Source of the DNA: Bacteroidales bacterium
GTDB lineage: Bacteria; Bacteroidota; Bacteroidia; Bacteroidales; Bacteroidaceae
Direction of reading: 5' to 3'
NCBI GenBank assembly: GCA_030528715.1
Contig: JAUMYJ010000015.1
Coordinates: forward strand, 1-32,403
Length of the DNA stretch: 32,403 bases
The notes under the pieces: model-generated
The model's database searches: none
What the model was told of the DNA's origin: nothing
What the model saw: only the letters and a program-made list of their open reading frames with translations
Part shown: in pieces, positions 9,054 through 16,751 of the stretch
Numbering within the stretch: position 1 is the first letter of the stretch
How the letters are laid out: each line of letters begins with the position of its first letter
Made by a program: the position numbers and the translations under genes

Positions 9054-9087
9054 AGCAATAAACTTTGAGCGTTTATTGCTATCTTTG
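9054..9087 (+). promoter_or_regulatory. Inverted repeat joined to the -7 box upstream of miaA copy 2
   Basis: AGCAATAAAC (9054-9063) and GTTTATTGCT (9071-9080) form a perfect 10-bp inverted repeat with a 7-bp centre. The last T of the right arm is also the first base of TATCTTTG (9080-9087), a match to the -7 consensus. No TTTG lies at the expected -33 position (9057-9060 reads AATA), so the promoter may need an activator, or the repeat may be an operator. The miaA start is 46 bp downstream. Confidence 0.45.
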
Positions 9088-9133
9088 CACGAGTTATCCC
9101 TCTGTGGCTAACATCAACACATAACTGCACGAG

Positions 9134-10087
9134 ATGGCTACCCCTGACAAAACACACTACGACCTTGTGAGTATCCTAGGGCCTACGGCTTCGGGCAAGA
9201 CTACTTTTGCTGCTCAACTAGCGCATCGCTGGCAGAGCGAAGTGGTGAGTGCCGATAGTCGGCAGGTATATCGCCGCATGGATATCGGTACGGGTAAAGA
9301 TTTGGCTGACTATGTGGTGGAGGGTGAGGTTGTGCCTTACCACTTGATAGATATAGCAGAGCCTGGTGAGCATTATAATATATATAGGTATCAGCACGAT
9401 TTCTTACGTGTGTATCGCGAGCGAGCTTCACAGCTCGCGTCTCCCTTAGTGCTGTGTGGTGGCTCGGGGCTTTATGCCGAGAGTGTGCTGCGTGGCTATC
9501 GCCTCTATGACGTGCCTGAAAATGCTGCGCTACGTGCCGAATTGGCTGGTCGCTCGCTGCCCGAACTCACAGCACTTTTAGCTAACTATAAAGCACTGCA
9601 CAACACTACTGATGTAGATACGGTACAACGTGCCATTCGAGCCATTGAGATCGCTGCTTACTATGCTGACCTACCTGCCGAGGCACGTGATTTTCCTACG
9701 CTACGCTCGCTCAATGTGTGTTTTGAACTTCCGCGTGAGCTGCGGCGTGAGCGCATCAGTATGCGCTTGGCAGCACGGCTAGACGAAGGTATGCTAGACG
9801 AAGTGCAGCAATTACTAGATGAAGGGCTTACGCCAGAGCAATTGATTTATTATGGGCTGGAATATAAATTTGTGACGCAGCATCTTGTCGGTGAGTTAAG
9901 CCGTGAGCAATTGCTAAAACAGCTCGAAATAGCCATTCACCAATTTGCCAAGCGGCAAATGACGTGGTTTCGTGGCATGGAGCGTCGTGGTGTGCAGCTA
10001 TATTGGCTAGATGCCACATTGCCTACGGACGACAAAATAGCACAAATCGAAGCCTGGCTTACTAGTACAAAGAAGAGACCATCATGA
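9134..10087 (+). CDS. miaA: tRNA dimethylallyltransferase, copy 2 (divergent)
   Basis: This is the second MiaA family member, 317 residues. The P-loop GPTASGKT is at 16-23 and DSRQVY at 41-46, so the nucleotide and substrate motifs are kept. The central part differs from copy 1, for example GTGKDLADY at about 52-60, and the GGSGLY motif is near residue 113. In Bacteroides and Porphyromonas genomes a second, divergent miaA is common, and which copy does the bulk of A37 modification is not evident from sequence. The stop codon overlaps the start of the lipid-kinase-like gene by 4 bp (ATGA), so the two are translationally coupled. Confidence 0.9.
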   Translation: MATPDKTHYDLVSILGPTASGKTTFAAQLAHRWQSEVVSADSRQVYRRMDIGTGKDLADYVVEGEVVPYHLIDIAEPGEHYNIYRYQHDFLRVYRERASQLASPLVLCGGSGLYAESVLRGYRLYDVPENAALRAELAGRSLPELTALLANYKALHNTTDVDTVQRAIRAIEIAAYYADLPAEARDFPTLRSLNVCFELPRELRRERISMRLAARLDEGMLDEVQQLLDEGLTPEQLIYYGLEYKFVTQHLVGELSREQLLKQLEIAIHQFAKRQMTWFRGMERRGVQLYWLDATLPTDDKIAQIEAWLTSTKKRPS

Positions 10088-11022
10088 GTGACATCAAAGA
10101 TACTTGGGGCATTATCGTGTGCCGTAGAGACGTGATAGGTATATCACTGGCTCAGTGGCATCGCGTGCGTCATTACCTTGATAAGCGCGGTGTGTGCTAT
10201 GATGCTCGTGTGTGTCGTCGTATGGCTGAGATAGAGCCAGCTGTGTGCGACTGTTTAGCAGCTGGCTATCGTACACTAGTGGTTGTAGGAGGAGATGCTG
10301 ACCTTAACCGCGTAATCAACGCTGTGGTATATAATACTCCCTCGGCTAATGAGTATCCTACGCTAGGCATTATCCCAAGTGGGCTACTCAATGACTTTGC
10401 ACGCTTTTGGGGAATAGAGCGCAGACAATATAAAGCGGCAGTGGAGGCTATCCTCGCAGGGCGCACACGAAAGGTAGACCTCGGTGTGGTTAGCTTTGTG
10501 CCACATGGGGAAACGCAAACATATACGCGCTATTTTGTGAATTGTGCCAATGTAGGGTTAGTGGCCTTGATTGCAAGTTTGCAAGTCAAAACGTATCGTT
10601 TCTTTGGGTTATCGCTGCTGTCATTGCTTAGTTCGGCCTTGCTATTGCTTTTTCAAAAGCTAGAATATGTGATGCGTTTTCATATCAATTGGGAAAACGT
10701 AGAGCGGAAAGCTATGACACTATGCATAGGTAATTGTCACGGCTATGGGCAAACGCCGAGTGCTGTGCCTTATAATGGCTTGCTTGATGTAATGCTGATG
10801 GCACCACCTAAGGCTAATAGCAGTTTGCTGCAAGGTTTGTGGCTACTCTTAACGAATCGCATCATGAGTCACAAATTGGTTAATGCATGGCGTACGAAGT
10901 GCATTGCGTTTGTAGATATGGCGGGCCTTAGTGTAAGCACTGATGGTAGGCCTATTCCAGAGAAACTGCAACGTATGGAAGTGACTATCGAACCAGAAAT
11001 ATTGACTTTTTATATCCCTTAA
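10084..11022 (+). CDS. Diacylglycerol/sphingosine kinase-like protein with degenerate GGDGT motif
   Basis: The 312-residue protein has the DAGK/YegS/LCB5 fold pattern: an N-terminal Rossmann-like half with VVVGGDADLNRVIN at about 66-79, GIIPSGLLNDFARFWGI at 95-111, and a C-terminal beta-rich half ending in VSTDGRPIPEKLQ. Functional members phosphorylate lipids such as diacylglycerol with ATP. Here GGDGT, which binds ATP phosphates, reads GGDAD, and the usual S/TxND motif carries LL between Gly and Asn. Either the substrate is different or catalysis has been lost. A hydrophobic patch at about 165-195 suggests membrane association. It overlaps miaA by 4 bp. Family assignment is good; activity is uncertain. 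Confidence 0.75.
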   Translation: MSDIKDTWGIIVCRRDVIGISLAQWHRVRHYLDKRGVCYDARVCRRMAEIEPAVCDCLAAGYRTLVVVGGDADLNRVINAVVYNTPSANEYPTLGIIPSGLLNDFARFWGIERRQYKAAVEAILAGRTRKVDLGVVSFVPHGETQTYTRYFVNCANVGLVALIASLQVKTYRFFGLSLLSLLSSALLLLFQKLEYVMRFHINWENVERKAMTLCIGNCHGYGQTPSAVPYNGLLDVMLMAPPKANSSLLQGLWLLLTNRIMSHKLVNAWRTKCIAFVDMAGLSVSTDGRPIPEKLQRMEVTIEPEILTFYIP

Positions 11023-11047
11023 AAAGAAGTGTACTGCCTTCTAAATT

Positions 11048-11100
11048 TACAACCCCTTTTACATAGCGTGTGAAAGTGGTTGGTTGTATAAAATAGGGGT
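11048..11100 (+). terminator. Hairpin region after the lipid-kinase-like gene, two alternative pairings
   Basis: ACCCCTTTTACATA (11052-11065) pairs imperfectly with TATAAAATAGGGGT (11087-11100). Alternatively TACAACC (11048-11054) pairs with GGTTGTA (11082-11088). The two pairings share bases and exclude each other. The region lies downstream of the kinase stop and before the next promoter, so transcription termination is the likely role, though no clean T-tract follows. Confidence 0.35.
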
Positions 11101-11115
11101 ATAGAGGTTGAATTG

Positions 11116-11147
11116 TTTGTTTATGTGCTATAAAAAGACTATATTTG
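11116..11147 (+). promoter_or_regulatory. Promoter for the first DUF4488-like gene
   Basis: TTTG at 11116-11119 and TATATTTG at 11140-11147 are separated by 20 bp, a near-consensus Bacteroidota promoter. An AAGGAG at 11173-11178 precedes the ATG at 11190, a Shine-Dalgarno-like element that is uncommon in this phylum. Confidence 0.65.
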
Positions 11148-11189
11148 TGACATGTTTGTTTAACTGTTCCCTAAGGAGAACTTAAAAGT

Positions 11190-11741
11190 ATGAAAACAAT
11201 GAGAAATCGTTTAAGTACATGGGGGCTAACCATTGCTATGGCTATGCTAGCTACTTTGCCTCAAACCACTTTGGCAGCCACCTCTCACATTGCTGTGCAG
11301 ACTAAGAAAAAGAAGCCTAAAAAGAGCAAACACGCTATGATGGCTAAGCTGGCTGGTTTGTATCAGCAGTTTACACGTAGCGGTAGTCCGATGCCAATAT
11401 TCAAGCAGCTATCCATTGATGGGGCGTACACTAACTTTATAACGATAGAGGGCGTGCTGTTGATTACTGGTGAAGGCCGTTATACGCTAGTTGATGGTAG
11501 TGATGAGCATACGTTTCAATACACGGAACATTTGGAGTTTGAGCCCTTTGGTGCTCAATCTATCGGTACGAGCAATCCGATGATGATGAAGCTGGAGAAT
11601 AATGAAACCTTTATGATTACTTTTCAAATGGCGAATATGCTAGAGCCTATGAGTGAAGTATGGTCGCGTGTGCTCCGTATTACCCCAGAGAAGCTACAAG
11701 AGCTCCAAGAAAGTGCTTCTCGTCATGCTAAAACGCTCTAA
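11190..11741 (+). CDS. Small exported protein, probable DUF4488 family (tandem copy 1)
   Basis: This 183-residue protein begins with a signal peptide of about 29 residues (hydrophobic core then TTLAA). The mature N-terminus has a lysine-rich stretch (KKKKPKKSKH at about 38-47). The remainder resembles the lipocalin-like DUF4488 pattern: a predicted beta-rich body with PIFKQLSIDGAYTNF, GEGRYTL and a closing EVWSRVLRI. No function is known for this family. It is clearly paralogous to the next gene at 11980 in order of motifs, signal peptide and lysine tract. It has its own promoter at 11116 and a strong terminator at 11806, so it is monocistronic. The DUF number is assigned from memory of the motif pattern and is less certain than the paralogy. 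Confidence 0.7.
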   Translation: MKTMRNRLSTWGLTIAMAMLATLPQTTLAATSHIAVQTKKKKPKKSKHAMMAKLAGLYQQFTRSGSPMPIFKQLSIDGAYTNFITIEGVLLITGEGRYTLVDGSDEHTFQYTEHLEFEPFGAQSIGTSNPMMMKLENNETFMITFQMANMLEPMSEVWSRVLRITPEKLQELQESASRHAKTL

Positions 11742-11805
11742 AATACATGCAATGAAGTATGTATTATGGCGTTTGTGATAGCCTCAATTTTGTCACAGAT
11801 TGACT

Positions 11806-11847
11806 AAGCTAGGCCGTTTTTAACTAACTTTGAAAACGGCCTAGCTT
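11806..11847 (+). terminator. Strong terminator between the two DUF4488-like genes
   Basis: AAGCTAGGCCGTTTT at 11806-11820 is perfectly complementary to 11833-11847 (15 bp), with a 12-nt loop, and is followed by a T-rich stretch (ATTTTGCTTGTT). Confidence 0.75.
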
Positions 11848-11883
11848 ATTTTGCTTGTTAAGGTGCATTTTTTTGTGTTTTTG

Positions 11884-11915
11884 TTTGGTGGAATGCTACA
11901 ATCTTATTACATTTG
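11884..11915 (+). promoter_or_regulatory. Promoter for the second DUF4488-like gene
   Basis: TTTG at 11884-11887 and TACATTTG at 11908-11915 are 20 bp apart, the same spacing as the promoter of the upstream paralogue. The leader to the ATG at 11980 is about 58 nt. Confidence 0.65.
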
Positions 11916-11979
11916 TGGTGTAGCTCTTCGAAGCTGCACATCTATATCATTGCCCTTAGTGGCTTAAACAAAAAATGTT

Positions 11980-12495
11980 ATGAGAACGCGTGTATTCTCT
12001 TGGGCATTAGCCATTGGTATGGCTGCCCTATTTGCCTTGCCTGCTGCTGCCATAACGCCTGAAGTGACCATGGTGGCTGTGAAAAAGAAAAAGCTCAAAA
12101 AACTGAAACACCCCGTGGCGCAGAAACTTGAAGGTATGTTTCAAATGTGCATCAAGTACAATGGTGAGTTGCGTCCAATGCCCGTGTTGAAGCATTACGA
12201 CCTTTTTGGTCGCTACACGACCTATACTTCAATCAATGGTCGCATGGGTATTTCCGGGAAAGGCACTTATAGCCTAGCTGATTTGAGCATGCCTAAACAT
12301 AATAAGTATACAGAAACGCTAGCTTATCTGTCTAGTGCGAAAGAGCTCGCTGACCAAGACAATACCATGGAAATGGCTTGGGTGAATGATGATATCTTTG
12401 TTATAACCTATCAGCTACCCAATATGAGCGAGCCATCTAGTGAAATATGGGTGCGTGTGGTGGAATACGACCAAAAGGTTAAGGGCGAATACTAG
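11980..12495 (+). CDS. Small exported protein, probable DUF4488 family (tandem copy 2)
   Basis: The 171-residue protein has a signal peptide (core ALAIGMAALFALPAAA) and then the lysine tract KKKKLKKLKH at about 32-41. The motif order matches the upstream copy: MPVLKHYDLFGRYT, a GKGTYSL turn, a YTETL segment and the closing EIWVRVVEYD. The two paralogues keep the lysine tract and the final EVW/EIW-R-V signature but differ across most of the middle, so the duplication is not recent. The role is unknown; location is probably periplasmic or surface. A hairpin follows at 12530. Confidence 0.7.
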   Translation: MRTRVFSWALAIGMAALFALPAAAITPEVTMVAVKKKKLKKLKHPVAQKLEGMFQMCIKYNGELRPMPVLKHYDLFGRYTTYTSINGRMGISGKGTYSLADLSMPKHNKYTETLAYLSSAKELADQDNTMEMAWVNDDIFVITYQLPNMSEPSSEIWVRVVEYDQKVKGEY

Positions 12496-12529
12496 CCTCA
12501 GATGTAGGCGAAATACCCAAGTAAAAATG

Positions 12530-12561
12530 CTAGCTACCTTCAAGCTGATGAGGGTAGCTAG
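12530..12561 (+). terminator. Hairpin after the second DUF4488-like gene
   Basis: CTAGCTACC at 12530-12538 pairs with GGTAGCTAG at 12553-12561, and one extra wobble extends the stem. The loop is about 12 nt. A short T-containing stretch (TACTTTATG) follows, a weak tract. Confidence 0.55.
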
Positions 12562-12637
12562 TACTTTATGCCAAGGGCTTTGGGAGCACAAATGAGGGCT
12601 TGATATAGCTGATTGGGTAGCGAAAAAAGTACAAAGC

Positions 12638-12669
12638 CTTGGCTATGTTGCGCAAAATTGTTACTTTTG
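12638..12669 (+). promoter_or_regulatory. Promoter for the acyl-CoA synthetase gene
   Basis: TACTTTTG at 12662-12669 matches the -7 consensus. The -33 region reads CTTG at 12638-12641, one base from TTTG, at 20-bp spacing. The leader to the ATG at 12726 is about 50 nt. Confidence 0.5.
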
Positions 12670-12725
12670 TGTAGCAATCGCCCTTGATAAAGGGTGTGAC
12701 GGAATAAATAAACGACAAACAAACC

Positions 12726-14405
12726 ATGACACAACCTGCTGAAATTGGTAATTTTATCGCCTTGTTTGAGCGTAGTATTCGCGAAAACTGGGATCTTAAC
12801 GCACTGACCGATTATGAAGGAGCTACCTTGCAATACAAGGATTTAGCACGTAAGATAGAAAAAGTACACATCTTATTAGAACATGCTGGTGTGAAAGCAG
12901 GGGACCGTATTGCTATCTGTGGGCGTAATTGCTCGCATTGGGGTGTGGCTTTTTTAGCCACTTTGACCTATGGTGCTGTGGCTGTGCCTGTGCTGCATGA
13001 GTTTACGCCAGAGCAAGTGCACAACATTGTGAACCATTCGGAGAGTCGCTTGCTCTTTGCAGGCGACCAAACGTGGCCAGCACTCTCGCCCGATGCTATG
13101 CCAGTGTTAGAGGGTGTGGTAAATTTGGCTGACTTCTCGCTCTATGTAAGCCGTAGTGAGGCACTTACTGAGGCACGTGCAAAACTCAACGCCCTATTTG
13201 GTGCGAAATATCCCATGAATTTTCGCAAAGAGCATGTGAGCTATAAGCGTCCTGAACATGAAGATTTAGCTTTGATAAACTACACCTCTGGTACCACAAG
13301 TTTTTCTAAGGGTGTGATGATACCTTATCGTGCCGTATGGAGCAACGTGGCTTTTGGGATTGAGGTACTTGGCGCCCAAATGGAGCGTGGCAGTCGTGTC
13401 GTGAGTATTTTGCCCATGGCACACATGTATGGTATGGCGTTTGAATTTTTGTTTGAGGTGTGTCGTGGGTGTCATATCCACTTTTTAACGCGCATGCCTA
13501 CGCCACAAGTTATATTCAAGGCTTTTCAAGATATTCGTCCCAATATCGTCATTACTGTGCCACTCATTATAGAGAAGGTTGTGCGTAAGGTGGTAATGCC
13601 CAAGTTGGAGCAGCCTAGTGTGAAGATGATGCTCAAACTTCCCTTTGTAAATCAGAAAGTACGCGATAAGGTGCGTACCAGTCTCATAGAAGCCTTTGGT
13701 GGTCAGTTTGCCGAATTGATAATCGGTGGAGCAGCCCTAAATAGTGATGTAGAGCAGCTGCTCAAATCTATTGACTTCCCCTTTACCGTAGGCTATGGGG
13801 CTACGGAATGCGCACCTATCATAAGCTATATCAATCACCAAGCATTTCGTTTAGGCTGTTGTGGTAAGGCTGCGCCACGTATGGAAATTAAAATTGATAG
13901 TCCTGACCCACAGCATGTGGTAGGTCAAATCTTGACGCGTGGCACTAACGTGATGTTGGGCTATTATAAAAATCCCGAAGCTACGGCCGAAGTGCTAGAT
14001 GCTGAGGGGTGGTATTATACAGGTGATTTGGGGCTGTTAGATGCAGATGGTTACCTCTATATTAAGGGGCGCTCAAAGAATATGCTGCTGGGGCCTTCGG
14101 GGCAAAATATTTATCCCGAAGAAATAGAATCTGCACTATCGTCACTCGAACTCGTAGCCGAGAGTGTCGTTATACAGCGTAACGATAAGCTAATAGCCCT
14201 CGTCTATGTAGACCCCGAAGAGGTAAAGGTGCGACAGCTTACGCCCGAGCAAGTGACCGAAGTGCTCGAACGCAACCGCAAAGAACTCAATGCTTCGCAA
14301 CCCAACTATGCTCAGGTGACACGTGTAGTGCAGTGGCCTACCGAGTTTGAAAAAACACCAAAGAAGAGTATTAAGCGTTTCTTGTATCAAGATGCTAAAG
14401 TATAA
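12726..14405 (+). CDS. Long-chain fatty-acid--CoA ligase (AMP-binding enzyme)
   Basis: The 559-residue enzyme activates a carboxylic acid, probably a long-chain fatty acid, to an acyl-adenylate and then an acyl-CoA. The P-loop-like A3 motif YTSGTTSFSKGV is at about 186-197. The adenine-binding YGATE motif lies near residue 357 and YTGDLG near 431. GRSKNMLLGPSGQNIYPEEIE, near residue 450, contains the hinge region, and the C-terminal Lys of the KTPKKSIKR segment (near 545) is in the position of the catalytic lysine. A3 has SFSK where GxPK is usual, a mild variation. It is a monocistronic gene with its own promoter. Substrate chain length cannot be read from sequence. Confidence 0.88.
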   Translation: MTQPAEIGNFIALFERSIRENWDLNALTDYEGATLQYKDLARKIEKVHILLEHAGVKAGDRIAICGRNCSHWGVAFLATLTYGAVAVPVLHEFTPEQVHNIVNHSESRLLFAGDQTWPALSPDAMPVLEGVVNLADFSLYVSRSEALTEARAKLNALFGAKYPMNFRKEHVSYKRPEHEDLALINYTSGTTSFSKGVMIPYRAVWSNVAFGIEVLGAQMERGSRVVSILPMAHMYGMAFEFLFEVCRGCHIHFLTRMPTPQVIFKAFQDIRPNIVITVPLIIEKVVRKVVMPKLEQPSVKMMLKLPFVNQKVRDKVRTSLIEAFGGQFAELIIGGAALNSDVEQLLKSIDFPFTVGYGATECAPIISYINHQAFRLGCCGKAAPRMEIKIDSPDPQHVVGQILTRGTNVMLGYYKNPEATAEVLDAEGWYYTGDLGLLDADGYLYIKGRSKNMLLGPSGQNIYPEEIESALSSLELVAESVVIQRNDKLIALVYVDPEEVKVRQLTPEQVTEVLERNRKELNASQPNYAQVTRVVQWPTEFEKTPKKSIKRFLYQDAKV

Positions 14406-14792
14406 AACCGCAGAAATGCTGTGTGACAACATTGATTGCTAGGTGTCGTAGATTAGGGCTTTGAGAAGCTGAGGGCGTGGTGTATTTAGAGCGCTTGATA
14501 CGCTTTCTCGTGCGACTAAAATTTGTGTTGTCTAGATGAGCTACATATGTCATGCCGATGGTGTAGCTTTAGATCGGAGCTAAAAGAGCTTTTTGTGTGT
14601 ATTGCTGTCTACTTGGTAGTATAGCTCTGTAAATACGCCACGCCCTAGTTTACTAGAATAAAATAAGCTATAAAAAGTCGCTATGCTAATATAATTTTGT
14701 ATATTTGCAGATGCAAAGTGAGTACACTCATATGAGTTGCATTTGCAATGCTAAGTGTCTAGATAAAATTCAGTATTATAATAATAGATTTT
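14406..14792. other. Intergenic region upstream of the aldolase gene
   Basis: These 387 bp contain no credible gene. AGCTACA (14539-14545) pairs with TGTAGCT (14562-14568). About 10 bp further on a short AGCT...AGCT repeat leads into a T-run near 14590, which together may end the acyl-CoA synthetase transcript. A -7 box for the aldolase gene is at 14700. The leader between it and the aldolase ATG is about 80 nt. Confidence 0.55.
14700..14717 (+). promoter_or_regulatory. -7 box and overlapping palindrome upstream of fba
   Basis: TATATTTG at 14700-14707 matches the -7 consensus. It overlaps the palindrome TTTGCA-GA-TGCAAA at 14704-14717, a plausible operator covering the start of transcription. 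No TTTG is found at the expected -33 position. Confidence 0.45.
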
Positions 14793-15803
14793 ATGATTAG
14801 CTACAAAGAATTGGGCTTGGTGAATACCAAGGAAATGTTCCAACGTGCTGTAGATGGTGGCTACGCTATCCCTGCGTTTAACTTTAACAATATGGAGCAG
14901 CTGCAAGCCATCATTATGGCTGCTGCCGAAACGAAGAGCCCTGTAATCCTTCAAGTGTCTAAGGGTGCTCGTGCTTATGCTAATGCTACCTTGCTACGCT
15001 ACATGGCACAAGGTGCTGTGGAGTTTGCTAAGGAACAAGGCTGCAACCATCCTGAAATCGTGTTGCACCTAGACCATGGCGATACGTTTGAAACGTGTAA
15101 GTCTTGTATCGACTCTGGTTTTAGCTCGGTAATGATTGATGCTTCGCACCTACCATTCGAAGAAAACGTAGCACTAACGAAGCAAGTAGTAGACTACGCT
15201 CACCAATTTGGTGTGACAGTAGAGGGTGAGCTCGGTGTGCTTGCTGGTGTAGAAGACGAAGTGTCTCACGCTGAATCGCACTACACGCAGCCTGAGGAGG
15301 TGATAGAGTTTGTAGAGCGTACAGGCGTAGATAGCTTGGCTATTTCTATCGGTACGTCGCATGGTGCTTATAAGTTTACAGCAGCTCAGTGTACACGTGA
15401 CCCAGAAACTGGCAAGCTCATTCCTCCTCCATTGGCCTTTGACGTGTTGAAGGCTATTGAAGAGAAGTTGCCTAACTTCCCCATCGTACTCCATGGCTCT
15501 TCTTCAGTACCTGAGGAAGAGGTCGCTACCATTAACAAGTATGGTGGTAAGATGCCCGATGCTATCGGTATTCCAGAAGAATGGTTGCGTGAAGCCTCAC
15601 GTAGTGCCGTTTGCAAGATTAATATCGACTCTGACTCACGCTTGGCTATGACTGCTGCCGTGCGCAAGGTGTTTGCTGAGCAGCCAGGTGAGTTCGACCC
15701 ACGTAAGTACCTGGGTCCTGCTCGTGAGTCGATGAAGAAGCTCTATGCACACAAGATTGTGAATGTGCTTGGCTCTAATGGTAAGCTTGCCAACCTTGAC
15801 TAA
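14793..15803 (+). CDS. fba: Class II fructose-bisphosphate aldolase
   Basis: This zinc-dependent enzyme reversibly cleaves fructose 1,6-bisphosphate to dihydroxyacetone phosphate and glyceraldehyde 3-phosphate in glycolysis and gluconeogenesis. The 336-residue length fits class II. AIPAFNFNNMEQ near residues 25-36 is typical. HLDHG at 92-96 gives the catalytic Asp94 and zinc-binding His95, and VEGELG near 143 provides a further metal ligand. SHGAYK near 190 and LHGSSS near 233 bind metal and phosphate. All expected ligands are present. It stands alone between a promoter and a strong terminator, consistent with a highly expressed housekeeping gene, and its partner phosphatase fbp is also in the window. 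Confidence 0.96.
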   Translation: MISYKELGLVNTKEMFQRAVDGGYAIPAFNFNNMEQLQAIIMAAAETKSPVILQVSKGARAYANATLLRYMAQGAVEFAKEQGCNHPEIVLHLDHGDTFETCKSCIDSGFSSVMIDASHLPFEENVALTKQVVDYAHQFGVTVEGELGVLAGVEDEVSHAESHYTQPEEVIEFVERTGVDSLAISIGTSHGAYKFTAAQCTRDPETGKLIPPPLAFDVLKAIEEKLPNFPIVLHGSSSVPEEEVATINKYGGKMPDAIGIPEEWLREASRSAVCKINIDSDSRLAMTAAVRKVFAEQPGEFDPRKYLGPARESMKKLYAHKIVNVLGSNGKLANLD

Positions 15804-15858
15804 GCAAACGCATGCCAGGCCTAATAGTTTATAATTTAGGTGTGGCTTAGTAATACTA

Positions 15859-15899
15859 AAAGCCTCTGTTCTGCGTTGTATATGTAGAACAGAGGCTTT
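15859..15899 (+). terminator. Strong terminator after fba
   Basis: AAAGCCTCTGTTCT at 15859-15872 is perfectly complementary to 15886-15899, a 14-bp stem with a 13-nt loop, followed by GCTTATATTTTGG. Confidence 0.75.
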
Positions 15900-16003
15900 G
15901 CTTATATTTTGGCTAAGCAGTAACAATGGCTTGCTTGAAGATATTTCTCAACGAAGAGCTAATCGATGTGTAATGTGTCAATACGCACAAAATGTATTTT
16001 GAT

Positions 16004-16034
16004 TTTGCTGCTCGGTAGAAAATTAGTATATTTG
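16004..16034 (+). promoter_or_regulatory. Consensus promoter predicting a leaderless mRNA
   Basis: TTTG at 16004-16007 and TATATTTG at 16027-16034 are 19 bp apart, an exact consensus match. The -7 box ends only 5 bp before the ATG at 16040, so transcription is expected to begin at or next to the start codon. Confidence 0.7.
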
Positions 16035-16039
16035 CAGCT

Positions 16040-16663
16040 ATGATTAGGATTGTACTCTTATCATTGCTTCTAGCTAGTGTGAGTTGTATGTGGGCACAAA
16101 GGCCAGATAGCAGTGTTGTGACTTTCAAGGCTATACCCACGATGCCTGTATTGTGGGTAGAAATGCCTGATAGCTTGATGCCATTACTTGCTCAACGTGA
16201 GCGTATGGATGCTCGTGACTATGTTCAAAGTAGTATGCGTGCTGAACTTACCAATACACTCGGTGGCAAAAGTGTGCTTGAAACGCTAACCGATGAGTGG
16301 ATACAAGTAAAGCTCACTCCTAGCTCTACGTGGGAAGCTAGATTGCTGCCCCTTGCTGATGGTAATCGTATTATCTGTGTGATACACACGATTGCGGCTA
16401 AGCAACCTCATAGTGCCATTACTTGCTATACTACGGCTTGGCAGTCGCTATCTGCGGAGCACTACTTACCTGCTGCATTGTGTATGCAAGACGATCATAT
16501 GTGGAATCGTTTGCAATTTTCTGCTGATAGCCTTACACTCATACATCACAGCACATATTTACAGCCTACTGCCCCTGGCGAGGCTAGCTACGCAACAACA
16601 ACTCAACGCTACACTTGGCAAAACGAACGCTTTGTACCCATGGAAGGTAACCTCATGCCTTAA
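16040..16663 (+). CDS. Exported protein, probable DUF3256 family
   Basis: The 207-residue protein has a short signal peptide (MIRIVLLSLLLASVSC then MWAQ); the Cys at 16 could be a lipidation site, but the preceding residues are a poor lipobox. The mature part follows the pattern remembered for the Bacteroidota DUF3256 family: a MPDSLMPLLAQRERMD segment near residue 42, YVQSSMRAELTNTLGGKS, then a beta-rich half with repeated short strands. No function is known for that family. The promoter lies directly against the start codon. The sugar-transferase operon starts 88 bp downstream and read-through is possible. The exported location is well supported and the DUF name moderately so. Confidence 0.68.
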   Translation: MIRIVLLSLLLASVSCMWAQRPDSSVVTFKAIPTMPVLWVEMPDSLMPLLAQRERMDARDYVQSSMRAELTNTLGGKSVLETLTDEWIQVKLTPSSTWEARLLPLADGNRIICVIHTIAAKQPHSAITCYTTAWQSLSAEHYLPAALCMQDDHMWNRLQFSADSLTLIHHSTYLQPTAPGEASYATTTQRYTWQNERFVPMEGNLMP

Positions 16664-16751
16664 TACTAGGCTTTTCTTCCTGCGCTTAAAGATTTAGCTT
16701 CTCTTAAACCATGCTACGCCGCACCTCGCTGGCCGTGCGACTATCATAGCC

